Source: a virus
Virus record (IMG/VR): IMGVR_UViG_3300044714_000073
Location: 1-22,671 of that record
Direction: 5' to 3' (one strand)
Length of the DNA: 22,671 nt
A program made the position numbers and the translations under genes. The notes beneath the pieces are model-generated. The model did no database searches. It worked only from the letters and a program-made list of their open reading frames with translations, and was not told where the DNA came from. The number at the start of each line of letters is the position of its first letter. The first letter of the stretch is position 1. Shown here one piece after another: positions 15,404 to 22,254 of the stretch.

Positions 15404-15933
15404 CGGCGGACCCCGCGCTGCATCTGGTCGCGGAGCCAGTCGCCGTCCCCGTTCGCGGCGGGGTCGCGGGGGCCGGGGGGCACGTGGCCGGGGCCGGCCG
15501 GGACGGCGGCGAGCTGGCCGACCAGCTTGGCGATGGCGGCCTTGTCGGGCTTGTCGTCCTTGTCCAGCAGCTTGGCCACGTCGAGCGCGGCCAGCGCGGC
15601 CTCGGGGTCGGCGATCTTCCCGGCCGCGGCCACCCGGAACTCGGCGGCGGCGACGACCAGCGCGGCGGCGTGGGCGGCCTCGGCCTTGCCCTCCTCGCGG
15701 GCCTTGGCGACGGCGCGCTCTTGCTCGGTCATGCCCTGCTGGCGCAGCTTGGCCAGCTCGGTCTCCAGCTCCTTGCGGGCGTTGCGCTCCTGGTCGAGCG
15801 CGGCCCGCAGCTCGGCGGCGGGGTCGGCGGGCGGGCCGCCGGTCGGCGGTGCTGGCGGGCTCGGGGGGGCCGGGGGCGCGGGCGGGTCGGGCGGCGCGGG
15901 CGGGGGCGCGGGCGGGGCTGGTGGCGTGGTCAT
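15400..15933 (-). CDS. Capsid scaffold-like protein
   Basis: A 177-residue protein from ATG 15933, overlapping the portal stop as ATGA and preceded by AAGGAG. Residues 4-37 are nearly all Pro and Ala; 38-90 form a predicted coiled coil (LDQERNARKELETELAKLRQ); then an Ala-rich helical part (about 90-145) with LDKDDKPDKAAIAKLVGQL; and a basic C-terminus (DQMQRGVRR) that could contact the capsid protein. This architecture, with a position between portal and capsid, is that of scaffolding proteins that shape the procapsid and then leave. The Pro-rich head is an unusual extension. Confidence 0.8.
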   Translation of the reverse strand: MTTPPAPPAPPPAPPDPPAPPAPPSPPAPPTGGPPADPAAELRAALDQERNARKELETELAKLRQQGMTEQERAVAKAREEGKAEAAHAAALVVAAAEFRVAAAGKIADPEAALAALDVAKLLDKDDKPDKAAIAKLVGQLAAVPAGPGHVPPGPRDPAANGDGDWLRDQMQRGVRR

Positions 15934-17246
15934 GGCGCGGGGGCTCCTTGCGGCTCGGGGGCGGCGTTGGCTAGCTCGGCGGCGCGCTGCTCGCGCCACC
16001 TGTCGATCTCCTCTTGCGTCGCGCCGTACCGCTCCCACAGCGCCTCAAGCGGCACCCCGAGCGACCGCATCTTGACCAGCGAGTCGGCGAGCTGGGCAAT
16101 GCTCCGCGTCTCGAAGTCCGCCCAGATCACCTCAGCGCCAAGGTTGGTCGCGGCCGGGGAGCCGACCAGGCCGAGCGCCGTGCGCTCGACCTCCTCCCAC
16201 GCCTCGCCGATGTGGAGCGACCGGCGTCTGATTTTAGCGACCAGCCCGGCCTCGGCGGCGGTGATGGCCTCGGCGGACAGGTTCACCATCGAGCCGAGCA
16301 GGTACGTCGGCGGTGTCTGCGTCACGGCGGCCAGGTGGTTGACGTCCTGCTCGACGGCCGAGAGGTAGCCCGCCAGCGTCGACTCGGGGAAGCTCCCGAA
16401 CCGGCCCTCGGGATTCTGGTTGGTCAGCAGCCGGTTGGCCCCGATGTCGAACGGGCGGCGGACCTTGGTGACCTGGCTGCCGTCCTCGGTGGTCGAGACC
16501 TCGCTGGCGATCTTGATCCCGGTCGCCCAGATCTGCCGGAACGCGCCGTAGTCGGTGGCGACGAGCCGGTTAAACAGTGTGGTGCAGATGCGGTCTTGGA
16601 ACGGGATCGCGGGGGCCAGCTCGGAGCGGGGCCAGCGGCTCGTCCGGGGCTGCGGCACGACCTCGATCAGGGTGTCGCCCGCGTTCCGCTCGACCTCGGG
16701 GCCGCGGGCCTTGGGGTGCCACGTCACGATTTCGTCGGGCAGGATCAGCACGTCGGTGGTGGTCTGCCCGCCGTCCTCGCTCCACCGCTTGAAGCCCGCG
16801 CGCCGCTTGCGCCGGTTGCCCGGCTCGTAGAGCACGACCGCCTCCAGCGGCGACTCGACGGTGATCGACACGCCGGTCGGGTTGTCGTCGTCGGGCGCGA
16901 CCAGCACGAACGACTGGCCGGTGACCAGCGCGTCGGTGTGGACCAGCTCGTGGTCGGCGTCCATGCTGCTGGCCTGCCAGATGGCCCACGCCAGCTCGTC
17001 GTCGTCGTCGGAGCCGAACCGGAACCCGGTCACGCTCAGCCGCTCGGCCACGGCGTTGACGACCAGCTCACACCACGAGGCCCCGGCCTCATCGAGCAGC
17101 GTGCGGAAGGTCCGCCGCTCCTCGGTGTCCAAGATGGCGATGATCCCGGCCTCGTTGTCGTAGTACGCCTGGTACTCGCGGGCTCGCGCCGCCTGGGCGT
17201 CGAGCTTGGCCGCAGCGGCCGAGCGCAGGTCGTCCAGTTCGCTCAT
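15930..17246 (-). CDS. Portal protein, SPP1 gp6-like
   Basis: 438 residues from ATG 17246, whose site AGGAGG overlaps the terminase stop (TAGGAGG); GTG 17255 would place the start directly on that site and is less likely. Seen are YQAYYDNEAGIIAILDTEER, VVNAVAERLSVTGFRFGSDD, a beta-rich wing (ITVESPLEAVVLYEPGNRRK), the crown-side helix region FQDRICTTLFNRLVATDY and the clip/stem part SMVNLSAEAITAAEAGLVAK. This matches the Phage_prot_Gp6 portal family. It forms the dodecameric DNA gate at one capsid vertex and docks the terminase. The C-terminus is Ala/Glu/Pro-rich. Confidence 0.92.
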   Translation of the reverse strand: MSELDDLRSAAAAKLDAQAARAREYQAYYDNEAGIIAILDTEERRTFRTLLDEAGASWCELVVNAVAERLSVTGFRFGSDDDDELAWAIWQASSMDADHELVHTDALVTGQSFVLVAPDDDNPTGVSITVESPLEAVVLYEPGNRRKRRAGFKRWSEDGGQTTTDVLILPDEIVTWHPKARGPEVERNAGDTLIEVVPQPRTSRWPRSELAPAIPFQDRICTTLFNRLVATDYGAFRQIWATGIKIASEVSTTEDGSQVTKVRRPFDIGANRLLTNQNPEGRFGSFPESTLAGYLSAVEQDVNHLAAVTQTPPTYLLGSMVNLSAEAITAAEAGLVAKIRRRSLHIGEAWEEVERTALGLVGSPAATNLGAEVIWADFETRSIAQLADSLVKMRSLGVPLEALWERYGATQEEIDRWREQRAAELANAAPEPQGAPAP

Positions 17247-17258
17247 GGTGGGCACCTC

Positions 17259-18887
17259 CTAGAACCCGGCCGCCGCGTAGTCGTCCTCCGCGTCGGCGTG
17301 CCGGATCGCCCGGTCAAGGGCCATGATCGCGGCAACGATTGAGTCGATCTTGTCAGCAGACTTCGCCTTGTCCGGTTTGAGGTTCCCCGCCGGGTCGGTG
17401 CGCGTGATCATGTTCCCGGCCTGCCAGCGCGCCACCGGGTTGGCCCCGTGCCGGTAGGCCCCGGACGCGACCAGCCGCAGGAACTCCTTGGTCGGCCCCG
17501 ACATCGACGCGAACCCCTGCCCGGTCTGGATCAGCGGGAACCCCTCGTCAATCAGGTCCGTCGAGAGCTGGGTCGCGCCCCAGCGGTCGAACGCGACCTC
17601 TTGCAGGTCGTACACCTCGGCGTCGGCGCGCAGCGCCACCTTGATGGCCTCGTAGTCGATCACGTTCCCCTCGGTCACGGTGACGAGCCCGGCCGCCACC
17701 CACGTGGAGAACTTCCCGGCCGTGCGGCGGTCCAGCCCGGTGATCGCCGACTCGGGGCAGAACACCCGGAACAGGGCGTCGTGGCTGCCGTCGCCCGCGG
17801 GGAAGTCGAGCACGTAGCTGGCCAGGTCGATGGTGCTGGCCAGGTCCAGCCCGGCGTAACAGGTCTGGCCGGCCAGCTCGAGTATGGGCGCCGGGGCCGG
17901 GGCCGCGTCCCACACGGCGAGGTCGACCGCGCGGCCGAGCTGGGTGCTCTGCTGGTTGAGCCGGTACTGCTTGAACGCCCGTTCCTCGGCCGGGTTGTTC
18001 ACGGCTTTCTTGCACTCGGCCCGCAGGATGCGCGGGTCGAGGTAGTCGCCCAGCGCGGGGTTGGCCATCTTCCAGGTGGCCTCGTCGGTCCAGTCGGCGT
18101 CCTTGGGCGCGGCGAACAGCACGACGAGCCGGGCGTGGTCCAGCTCGGGGTCCTCGATCACCCGCTCGCCCCAGGCGCGCTCAGCAGCCGCGAACCCGGT
18201 CGGGTCGTTGTCGGCGGTGGTCGCCAGCACGAGGATCGGCTGGGACCGCGCGCCGAACCCGGTACGCAGGGCGTCGTACAGCTCGCGGTCGGGCTGGGAG
18301 AGCAATTCGTCAATGTAGGCCCCGGACGGGGAGGGGCCGAGCGCGCCCATCGCGTCCCCGGCGGCGACCGAGAAGAACGACGCGGTTTGCTCGTCGTAGA
18401 TGCGGCGGACCCCTCGGGCCACGTCGAGCCGCCGGGACAGGATCGGCGACAGCGCGACCATCCGCGCGGCGGCCGACCACGCGAGCCCGGCCTGGTCTTT
18501 GTCCAGCGCCAGGCCGTAGACCTCGGCTGAGTCCTCGTCATCGGCGATCAGCAGGTAGAGCATGATCCCGGCGATCAGCTCCGTCTTGCCGTTCTTACGA
18601 CCGGCGGACAGGTACAGCTCCCTGTACCTGCGCAGGTAGCGGCCCCATCCGGGGTCGTACTCGACGCGGCCGAACAGCGGGCGCAGCACCTCGCGCAGCT
18701 CCCACTCGGCGGGCACGAACGGACGCCGCGCCCAGTCGCCCTTGGTGTGGACCAGCAGCTCGGTGAAGAACGCGACGACGTGGGCGATGCGGGGCTCGCA
18801 CAGGTGCTCGCCACGGCGTCGGCAGGTCTGCCCGTCGAAGGTGCGCCCGCACGGCGGGAACCGTCGCCGGTCGGTCATGGCGTCCAT
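17259..18887 (-). CDS. terL: Terminase large subunit
   Basis: 542 residues, the packaging ATPase and nuclease. Walker A is SAGRKNGKTE (about 94-103), Walker B GAYIDEL (about 189-195, D193 E194), the coupling stretch LATTADN (about 221-227), and the nuclease aspartate is probably D348 in YAGLDLASTIDLAS with a later KIDSIVAAI aspartate near the C-terminus. It belongs to the Terminase_1 (HK97-like) group. An N-terminal Cys cluster (C13, C22, C30, H36 nearby) precedes the ATPase and is not a usual part. Start ATG 18887; ATG 18878 (residue 4) is an alternative, and neither has a strong ribosome-binding site. A likely terminator lies just upstream. Confidence 0.96.
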   Translation of the reverse strand: MDAMTDRRRFPPCGRTFDGQTCRRRGEHLCEPRIAHVVAFFTELLVHTKGDWARRPFVPAEWELREVLRPLFGRVEYDPGWGRYLRRYRELYLSAGRKNGKTELIAGIMLYLLIADDEDSAEVYGLALDKDQAGLAWSAAARMVALSPILSRRLDVARGVRRIYDEQTASFFSVAAGDAMGALGPSPSGAYIDELLSQPDRELYDALRTGFGARSQPILVLATTADNDPTGFAAAERAWGERVIEDPELDHARLVVLFAAPKDADWTDEATWKMANPALGDYLDPRILRAECKKAVNNPAEERAFKQYRLNQQSTQLGRAVDLAVWDAAPAPAPILELAGQTCYAGLDLASTIDLASYVLDFPAGDGSHDALFRVFCPESAITGLDRRTAGKFSTWVAAGLVTVTEGNVIDYEAIKVALRADAEVYDLQEVAFDRWGATQLSTDLIDEGFPLIQTGQGFASMSGPTKEFLRLVASGAYRHGANPVARWQAGNMITRTDPAGNLKPDKAKSADKIDSIVAAIMALDRAIRHADAEDDYAAAGF

Positions 18888-18918
18888 GATGCCCGCCGAC
18901 CAGCCCGGAGACCAGAAA

Positions 18919-18953
18919 AGGCCCGCCCATCGTCCCTCTCGGGGGGCGGGCCT
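18919..18953 (-). terminator. Intrinsic terminator before the terminase large subunit
   Basis: On the minus-strand RNA AGGCCCGCCC pairs with GGGCGGGCCU over ten base pairs (18944-18953 with 18919-18928), and UUUCUGG follows, giving a short U-run. A small inner CCC-GAGA-GGG hairpin can form in the loop. It lies 15 bases after the 35-residue membrane gene and 32 bases before the terminase start, the best intrinsic terminator in the window. Confidence 0.75.
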
Positions 18954-18968
18954 AGCCTGGGGTGCAGC

Positions 18969-19076
18969 CTACGCCGTTAGGCCGACACAGACCAGTGTGG
19001 CGACGACCAGCACCACTACCACGACGACGATCACGGCGAACGCCCGGTCGGGCGGCCCCGCGTGGCGGCCCGTCAT
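18969..19076 (-). CDS. 35-residue single-span membrane protein
   Basis: ATG 19076 overlaps the preceding stop as ATGA. The product has a short basic head (MTGRHAGPPDRAF), then one very hydrophobic helix rich in Val (AVIVVVVVVLVVATLVCVGL, about residues 14-33). It is too short for a normal holin but could be a small membrane modulator. The tight overlap supports reality; it is missed by usual length cut-offs. A terminator follows 15 bases downstream. Unknown function. Confidence 0.6.
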   Translation of the reverse strand: MTGRHAGPPDRAFAVIVVVVVVLVVATLVCVGLTA

Positions 19077-19351
19077 GGCCGGGCCAGCCCGGTGACCTCG
19101 TAGGCGTCGACCGCGGCGAGGGCGGCCACCAGCTCGGCCTCGACCAGCGCGGCCCCGAGGTAGGTCGAGCTGATCACGGACCCGCTGCGCGGGTGCCGCA
19201 CGGTGACACACCAGCCGTCCCAGCACCCGCCGTCGCGCAGGCCCCGGCGGCCGAGGTTCCGGCTGGTGTGCTGGGCATGGGAGAGATCGACCTGCGCGCC
19301 GTTGGGGGTCACCCAACGGCGCGCCTGGCGGATCGGTGAGACGGTGCCCAT
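19073..19351 (-). CDS. Unknown 92-residue protein
   Basis: Start ATG 19351 shares bases with the preceding TAA (TAATG). The frame is open upstream to 19681 but that part is shadow. The sequence starts MGTVSPIRQARRWVTPNGAQ, then a Cys/Trp/Gly-rich centre (GGCWDGWCVTVRHPRSGSVI) that looks like beta strands, and an Ala-rich C-terminal helix (LVEAELVAALAAVDAYEV). No family recognised. It lies in a chain of overlapping genes with 19351-19776 and 18969-19076, so the three are probably co-translated. Confidence 0.65.
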   Translation of the reverse strand: MGTVSPIRQARRWVTPNGAQVDLSHAQHTSRNLGRRGLRDGGCWDGWCVTVRHPRSGSVISSTYLGAALVEAELVAALAAVDAYEVTGLARP

Positions 19352-19776
19352 TACGACCTCAGCGAGCCGGGGCACTCGGGGCCTGGGCACTGGCCGGGCA
19401 CGCAGATCACGCAGTCGCGCTCTGGCTCCTCGGGCGGGTCGGCCTGGTCGGCCTGCCGGGTGATCTGGTCGTGTACCCGGTTGAGGGCGGGGTGCTGGAG
19501 GTAGCGCACGCTCTCGCGGTCCAGGCCGTGGACGTTCCGGAGGTGGGCTCGCTTGGTGTCCACGCTCGGCCCGGCCCGGAACTCGGCCAGGTGGCCCTCG
19601 GCCAGCTCCTCGGCCATCGCGTTGGAGAGCACTTGCAGGGCGGCGGCGTAAGCCAGGTCGCGGGTCGATCGGGTCCGCCACTTGCGAATCTCGGCGACGG
19701 CCCGCTCGATGATGCCGCCGACCTCGATGACGGTCTGGTCGCTCGGGGTGTACCTGTCGGGGGATGGGGTGGTCAT
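19351..19776 (-). CDS. Unknown protein with Cys-rich C-terminus
   Basis: 141 residues from ATG 19776, preceded by GGAAGGAACCACCCAGCC. An N-terminal helical region (about 15-65, EVGGIIERAVAEIRKW, LAYAAALQVLSNAMAEELAE) leads to a segment with RAHLRNVHGLDRESVRYL and ALNRVHDQI. These resemble short His-containing motifs (L-x2-VHG, L-x2-xHD) seen repeatedly in actinophage and actinobacterial small proteins. The end has CVICVPGQCPGPEC (about 124-137), four Cys that could bind a metal. No function known to me. A GC-rich hairpin lies upstream, so it may be expressed separately from the HTH gene. Confidence 0.65.
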   Translation of the reverse strand: MTTPSPDRYTPSDQTVIEVGGIIERAVAEIRKWRTRSTRDLAYAAALQVLSNAMAEELAEGHLAEFRAGPSVDTKRAHLRNVHGLDRESVRYLQHPALNRVHDQITRQADQADPPEEPERDCVICVPGQCPGPECPGSLRS

Positions 19777-19779
19777 GGC

Positions 19780-19794
19780 TGGGTGGTTCCTTCC
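19780..19794 (-). promoter_or_regulatory. Repeated translation leader, copy 1
   Basis: GGAAGGAACCACCCA on the minus strand, then GCC and the ATG at 19776. The purine run GGAAGGA is the ribosome-binding site, about ten bases from the start. Identical 15-mers lie at 20580-20594 and 20772-20786. Confidence 0.7.
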
Positions 19795-19805
19795 AAACTG
19801 GGTCT

Positions 19806-19831
19806 GCCCCCCGCCCGGCTGGGCGGGGGGC
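19806..19831 (-). terminator. GC hairpin after the HTH gene
   Basis: GCCCCCCGCCC pairs perfectly with GGGCGGGGGGC (11 bp, loop of four), 13 bases past the HTH stop codon. There is no U-run except GUUUGG further on. It is placed and shaped like a terminator of the U-less type, but may only dampen read-through to the next gene. Confidence 0.65.
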
Positions 19832-19844
19832 TGGGTGACTCGGG

Positions 19845-20579
19845 TTACTCGGCGGCCTGGCCGGCCTCGGCCAGGGCGGGCTCGCCGGTCGCCTCGGCGA
19901 CTGCTGCCACGATCTGGTCGGCGGCCTTGTCGGCCTGGGCTGCGGCCTCGGCGGCTGCGGCCTCGGCCTGCTTGACCAGCTCGTCGGTGGCCGGGCTGCC
20001 GTTGCCCTTGGGGGCGGCCTTGGCCTTGGCGGTCGGCTCGCCGAACAGGTCGGCCAGCTTGACCCCGAGGGCCTTGGCGATGGCCTCGGCCCGCACCAGG
20101 TCGACCTTGGCCACCTGGTCGTTGGCCAGCCTGCGCATCTGCGCCGGGTTCAGGCCGTGCTTGCGGCTGATCGCCATGATGTTGCTGCCGCTCGCGGCCA
20201 CGGCCTTGGCGATTGCGCCCTTGATCGGGGGCACGGTCTGGTCCCCGCCCTTGGGGGCCGTGATCTCGATCGGGGCGGCCGGGGTGGTCTCGCCCTTCGG
20301 GGGCTTGGGGGCCGTCTCCTGGCGGGGGGCGTCTGCGGGCACGATGGCCCAGAACTTGGTCGCGCTCCCGAACGCTCCACCGTCCACGGCCCGGCCGCTC
20401 GCGGTCTTTAGGGTGATGCCCTGCTTGTCGACTACGACCTTGGCAACCTTGATCGCCTTGGCGTTCGGCTCCTTGACCTGGGTTCCGAAGAACTCAAACC
20501 CTCCGGTCGGGTTGCCGTGCTGCTTCCAGGTGGCGCGGGTGGCGGTGGCCTGGGTCTCGGTGGTCTGGGTCTCGGTCAT
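19845..20579 (-). CDS. Cro/CI-type HTH protein with extra N-terminal domain
   Basis: 244 residues from ATG 20579. Residues 1-16 are a Thr/Gln repeat (TETQTTETQ). About 17-82 form a small mixed domain (GGFEFFGTQVKE, KVAKVVVDKQGITLK, FWAIVP). A Pro/Lys-rich linker (83-117) leads to an XRE-like helix-turn-helix (about 118-180) with IMAISRKHGLNPAQMRRLAN then RAEAIAKALGVKLADLF, the usual ending AIAKALGV--xxLF. An Ala-rich coiled coil (about 196-244) may dimerise it. It probably binds DNA, and a regulator or nucleoid-type role fits, but N-terminal function is unknown. It lies in a long untranslated region with a repeated leader and is followed by a GC hairpin, so it is likely its own unit. Confidence 0.75.
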   Translation of the reverse strand: MTETQTTETQATATRATWKQHGNPTGGFEFFGTQVKEPNAKAIKVAKVVVDKQGITLKTASGRAVDGGAFGSATKFWAIVPADAPRQETAPKPPKGETTPAAPIEITAPKGGDQTVPPIKGAIAKAVAASGSNIMAISRKHGLNPAQMRRLANDQVAKVDLVRAEAIAKALGVKLADLFGEPTAKAKAAPKGNGSPATDELVKQAEAAAAEAAAQADKAADQIVAAVAEATGEPALAEAGQAAE

Positions 20580-20629
20580 TGGGTGGTTCCTTCCTGGGTG
20601 GCGGCCCCCCCTGCTGGGTGGCCGTACAT
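20576..20629 (-). CDS. Possible 17-codon leader ORF before the HTH gene
   Basis: An ATG at 20629 starts MYGHPAGGAATQEGTTQ and stops with the TGA that overlaps the HTH ATG as ATGA. The ribosome-binding leader of the HTH gene lies inside it. Its own upstream match (GGAATAG) is weak. It could couple translation or be chance, since its length is small. Confidence 0.25.
   Translation of the reverse strand: MYGHPAGGAATQEGTTQ
20580..20594 (-). promoter_or_regulatory. Repeated translation leader, copy 2
   Basis: GGAAGGAACCACCCA ends immediately before the ATG at 20579 of the HTH gene. It is identical to the copy at 19780-19794 and to the copy at 20772-20786. Confidence 0.7.
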
Positions 20630-20749
20630 CTATTCCAACCGCTGCCCCGGCTGCTTTGAGCCCGGTTTACGTGTCGTCTAGACCACAGTCCGCTATGCGC
20701 CGGGGGGATCACCCTCGGCGTGCAGGCCCTCGGCGGGTATGCTCGGCGT

Positions 20750-20799
20750 GGTGGCCTGGTCGGTGGGTTCCTGGGTGGTTCCTTCCCGGCCAGGCCACC
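20750..20799 (-). repeat. Inverted repeat presenting a third leader copy in its loop
   Basis: GGTGGCCTGG (20750-20759) and CCAGGCCACC (20790-20799) are perfect complements separated by 30 bases. The loop holds GGAAGGAACCACCCA (20772-20786), the ribosome-binding leader, but no ATG, GTG or TTG start follows at usable distance. It could form a stem-loop in minus-strand RNA, 170-220 bases before the HTH start. Confidence 0.6.
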
Positions 20800-21006
20800 C
20801 GCCGGATTATGGAGCGCGACCGGCCGGACGCTCTGCGCCGAACACCTGCTGCACGGCTCTGTGCGCGTCCTGGGGCCTCCCAGACCCGTCTTAGGTGTAA
20901 CCACATCGGGCGGAAAAGATAGGGATTTGCCCAGGTCGGGAGCCTGTTTGGAACACCGCTGTTCGAGCGCCGGACCCCTCGGGATATGGCGCGAATTGCG
21001 CGCAGA

Positions 21007-21777
21007 TTACGCGCACGCCGCCTCGACCGCGGCCAACGTGCCGTCCCACAGCCGCGCCCGCGCCCACAGCGCGACCTCGGCGGCCGACCGGGCCTCGGCC
21101 CAGCGGCCCTCGTGGTCCCCGCACAGCTGCTCGACCATCGCCGTGGCCATGACGCCGTGCAGCTCGTCCAGCTCGACGTGCCGGGCGAGGTAGTCGGCGA
21201 ACAGGCCCAGCCGGGGCGAGTCGATCGCGGAGACCTGCCCGAACATCTCGGGGATCAGGTCCTCGCGGCCGAACGCGAACGCGGCGGCCTGCCCGTGGAC
21301 GTGGGGGCTCGTCACGGTCCCCCAGGTCGACGCCACGAACTGCGCGGCGGGCGTCGGGGCCTGGGCGTCGGCCAGCGCCCGCAGCACGCCCCGGCCGTCG
21401 CGGACCATCTCCACGAACCGGGTCACGGGGCCGGTGTCCGCGCCCGCCTGCGCCATCGCCAGCAGGTACAGCTCGAAGTGCGAGGCGTGCCGCGCGCCCA
21501 GCTCGCCACCGGGGACCAGCTCGTCGGACTCCTCGGCGAGCACGATGTCGTTGACCAGGCGGCGGGTCGACGGCGGGCCGACCGGCACCCACGGCACCTC
21601 GACGCACGTCAGGCGCCGCTGGAGCGCCTTGAGCAGGCTCATAAAGTCCCAGACGGCCCAGACGTGGTGTTCCATGAACGCGACCACGGCGGGTTCGGTC
21701 GTCAGCCGCGAATAGAGCGGGTGGCCGATCACCTGCTTGCGGGTGGCCTCGATTGAGTCGCGCAGATCGCTCAGCAC
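21007..21777 (-). CDS. DUF3050 protein, heme-oxygenase-like fold (putative diiron oxidase)
   Basis: 256 residues from GTG 21777, with GGGAGGA four bases upstream. Recognised as DUF3050 by IGHPLYSRL (about 17-25), FMEHHVWAVWDFMSLLKALQ (34-53), LAEESDELVPGG (80-91), RHASHFELYLLAM (96-108) and RHVELDELHG (199-208). Helices with E36/H37/H38, E82/E83, H97/H100/E102 and H200-x3-D204-x2-H207 fit a four-helix metal site. The last triad has the spacing I remember for heme-oxygenase-like diiron oxidases (HDO, such as CADD or SznF). Family membership is seen; catalysis is inference, since the whole ligand set cannot be aligned by eye. DUF3050 genes are ordinary in bacteria, so finding one between terminase genes suggests cargo. 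Substrate unknown. Confidence 0.85.
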   Translation of the reverse strand: MLSDLRDSIEATRKQVIGHPLYSRLTTEPAVVAFMEHHVWAVWDFMSLLKALQRRLTCVEVPWVPVGPPSTRRLVNDIVLAEESDELVPGGELGARHASHFELYLLAMAQAGADTGPVTRFVEMVRDGRGVLRALADAQAPTPAAQFVASTWGTVTSPHVHGQAAAFAFGREDLIPEMFGQVSAIDSPRLGLFADYLARHVELDELHGVMATAMVEQLCGDHEGRWAEARSAAEVALWARARLWDGTLAAVEAACA

Positions 21778-21795
21778 AGCGTCCTCCCTAACTAG

Positions 21796-22254
21796 TTAGC
21801 CGCTCAGCAGCCGCGAGGCGTCGGCCCCGTCGTGGTGGTAGTGCTCGACGCGGATTCCGGCCCTGGCCGAGGGCGTCAGGCCGAATTCGCGGGCGTACAT
21901 GCGGACCTCGATCGCGGCGTCGCGGATTTGCGAGTAGGCGGGGTTCTTGACCAGGATGCCCTCGCGCTGGATCACGGGCGGGGATTTCGCCACGACCTCG
22001 GCGAGGCCCCGCCAGCGCGCCACGGCCTCGCAGTAGACCGCCAGCGCCATCTCGTCGGCCCCGGTGAGCGTCCGCATGTGCTCCAGGTGCGGCCCCACCC
22101 GGTCCCACTCCTCGGACGCCCGAGGGGACAGCCAATCGGGCTTGACGACCGGCCCCGCCAGCGGCTTGGGCTCGTTGGTGTTGATCCGCCCGGGCTCGGT
22201 GCCCTTGAGCAGCTTGAGCCGGGTCGGTGCAGGCGCGGGGCCGCGCCTACCCAC
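21796..22254 (-). CDS. terS: Terminase small subunit, P27 family
   Basis: 152 residues from GTG 22254, overlapping the preceding stop by eight bases (GTGGGTAG). The opening GRRGPAPAPTRLKLLKGTEP, then WLSPRASEEWDRVGPHLEHM, is the classic P27-family terminase small subunit sequence. A helix with DEMALAVYCEAVARWRGLAE and a C-terminal part with YAREFGLTPSARAGIRV complete the family order. It recognises phage DNA for packaging together with the large subunit. Here the large subunit gene starts about 2.9 kb downstream, not adjacent. Confidence 0.93.
   Translation of the reverse strand: MGRRGPAPAPTRLKLLKGTEPGRINTNEPKPLAGPVVKPDWLSPRASEEWDRVGPHLEHMRTLTGADEMALAVYCEAVARWRGLAEVVAKSPPVIQREGILVKNPAYSQIRDAAIEVRMYAREFGLTPSARAGIRVEHYHHDGADASRLLSG

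Larger units (their letters stand above)
20580..21006 (-). other. 427-bp region without a clear gene
   Basis: Between the DUF3050 stop and the HTH ATG no frame shows convincing coding character; open frames are Arg/Pro-rich shadows. It contains two copies of the GGAAGGAACCACCCA leader, a 10-bp inverted repeat around the upstream copy, three CTCGGCG motifs (20714, 20729, 20742), the possible 17-codon ORF, and a less GC-rich stretch near 20895-20950 (CAAATCCCTATCTTTT on the minus strand). I found no promoter with both boxes convincing. Confidence 0.5.

Noticed and set aside
20494-20906. Overlapping minus ORFs in the leader of the HTH gene
   Set aside because: Arg/Pro-rich sequence without domains; the frame runs over the HTH start in another phase. 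The region is better read as non-coding.
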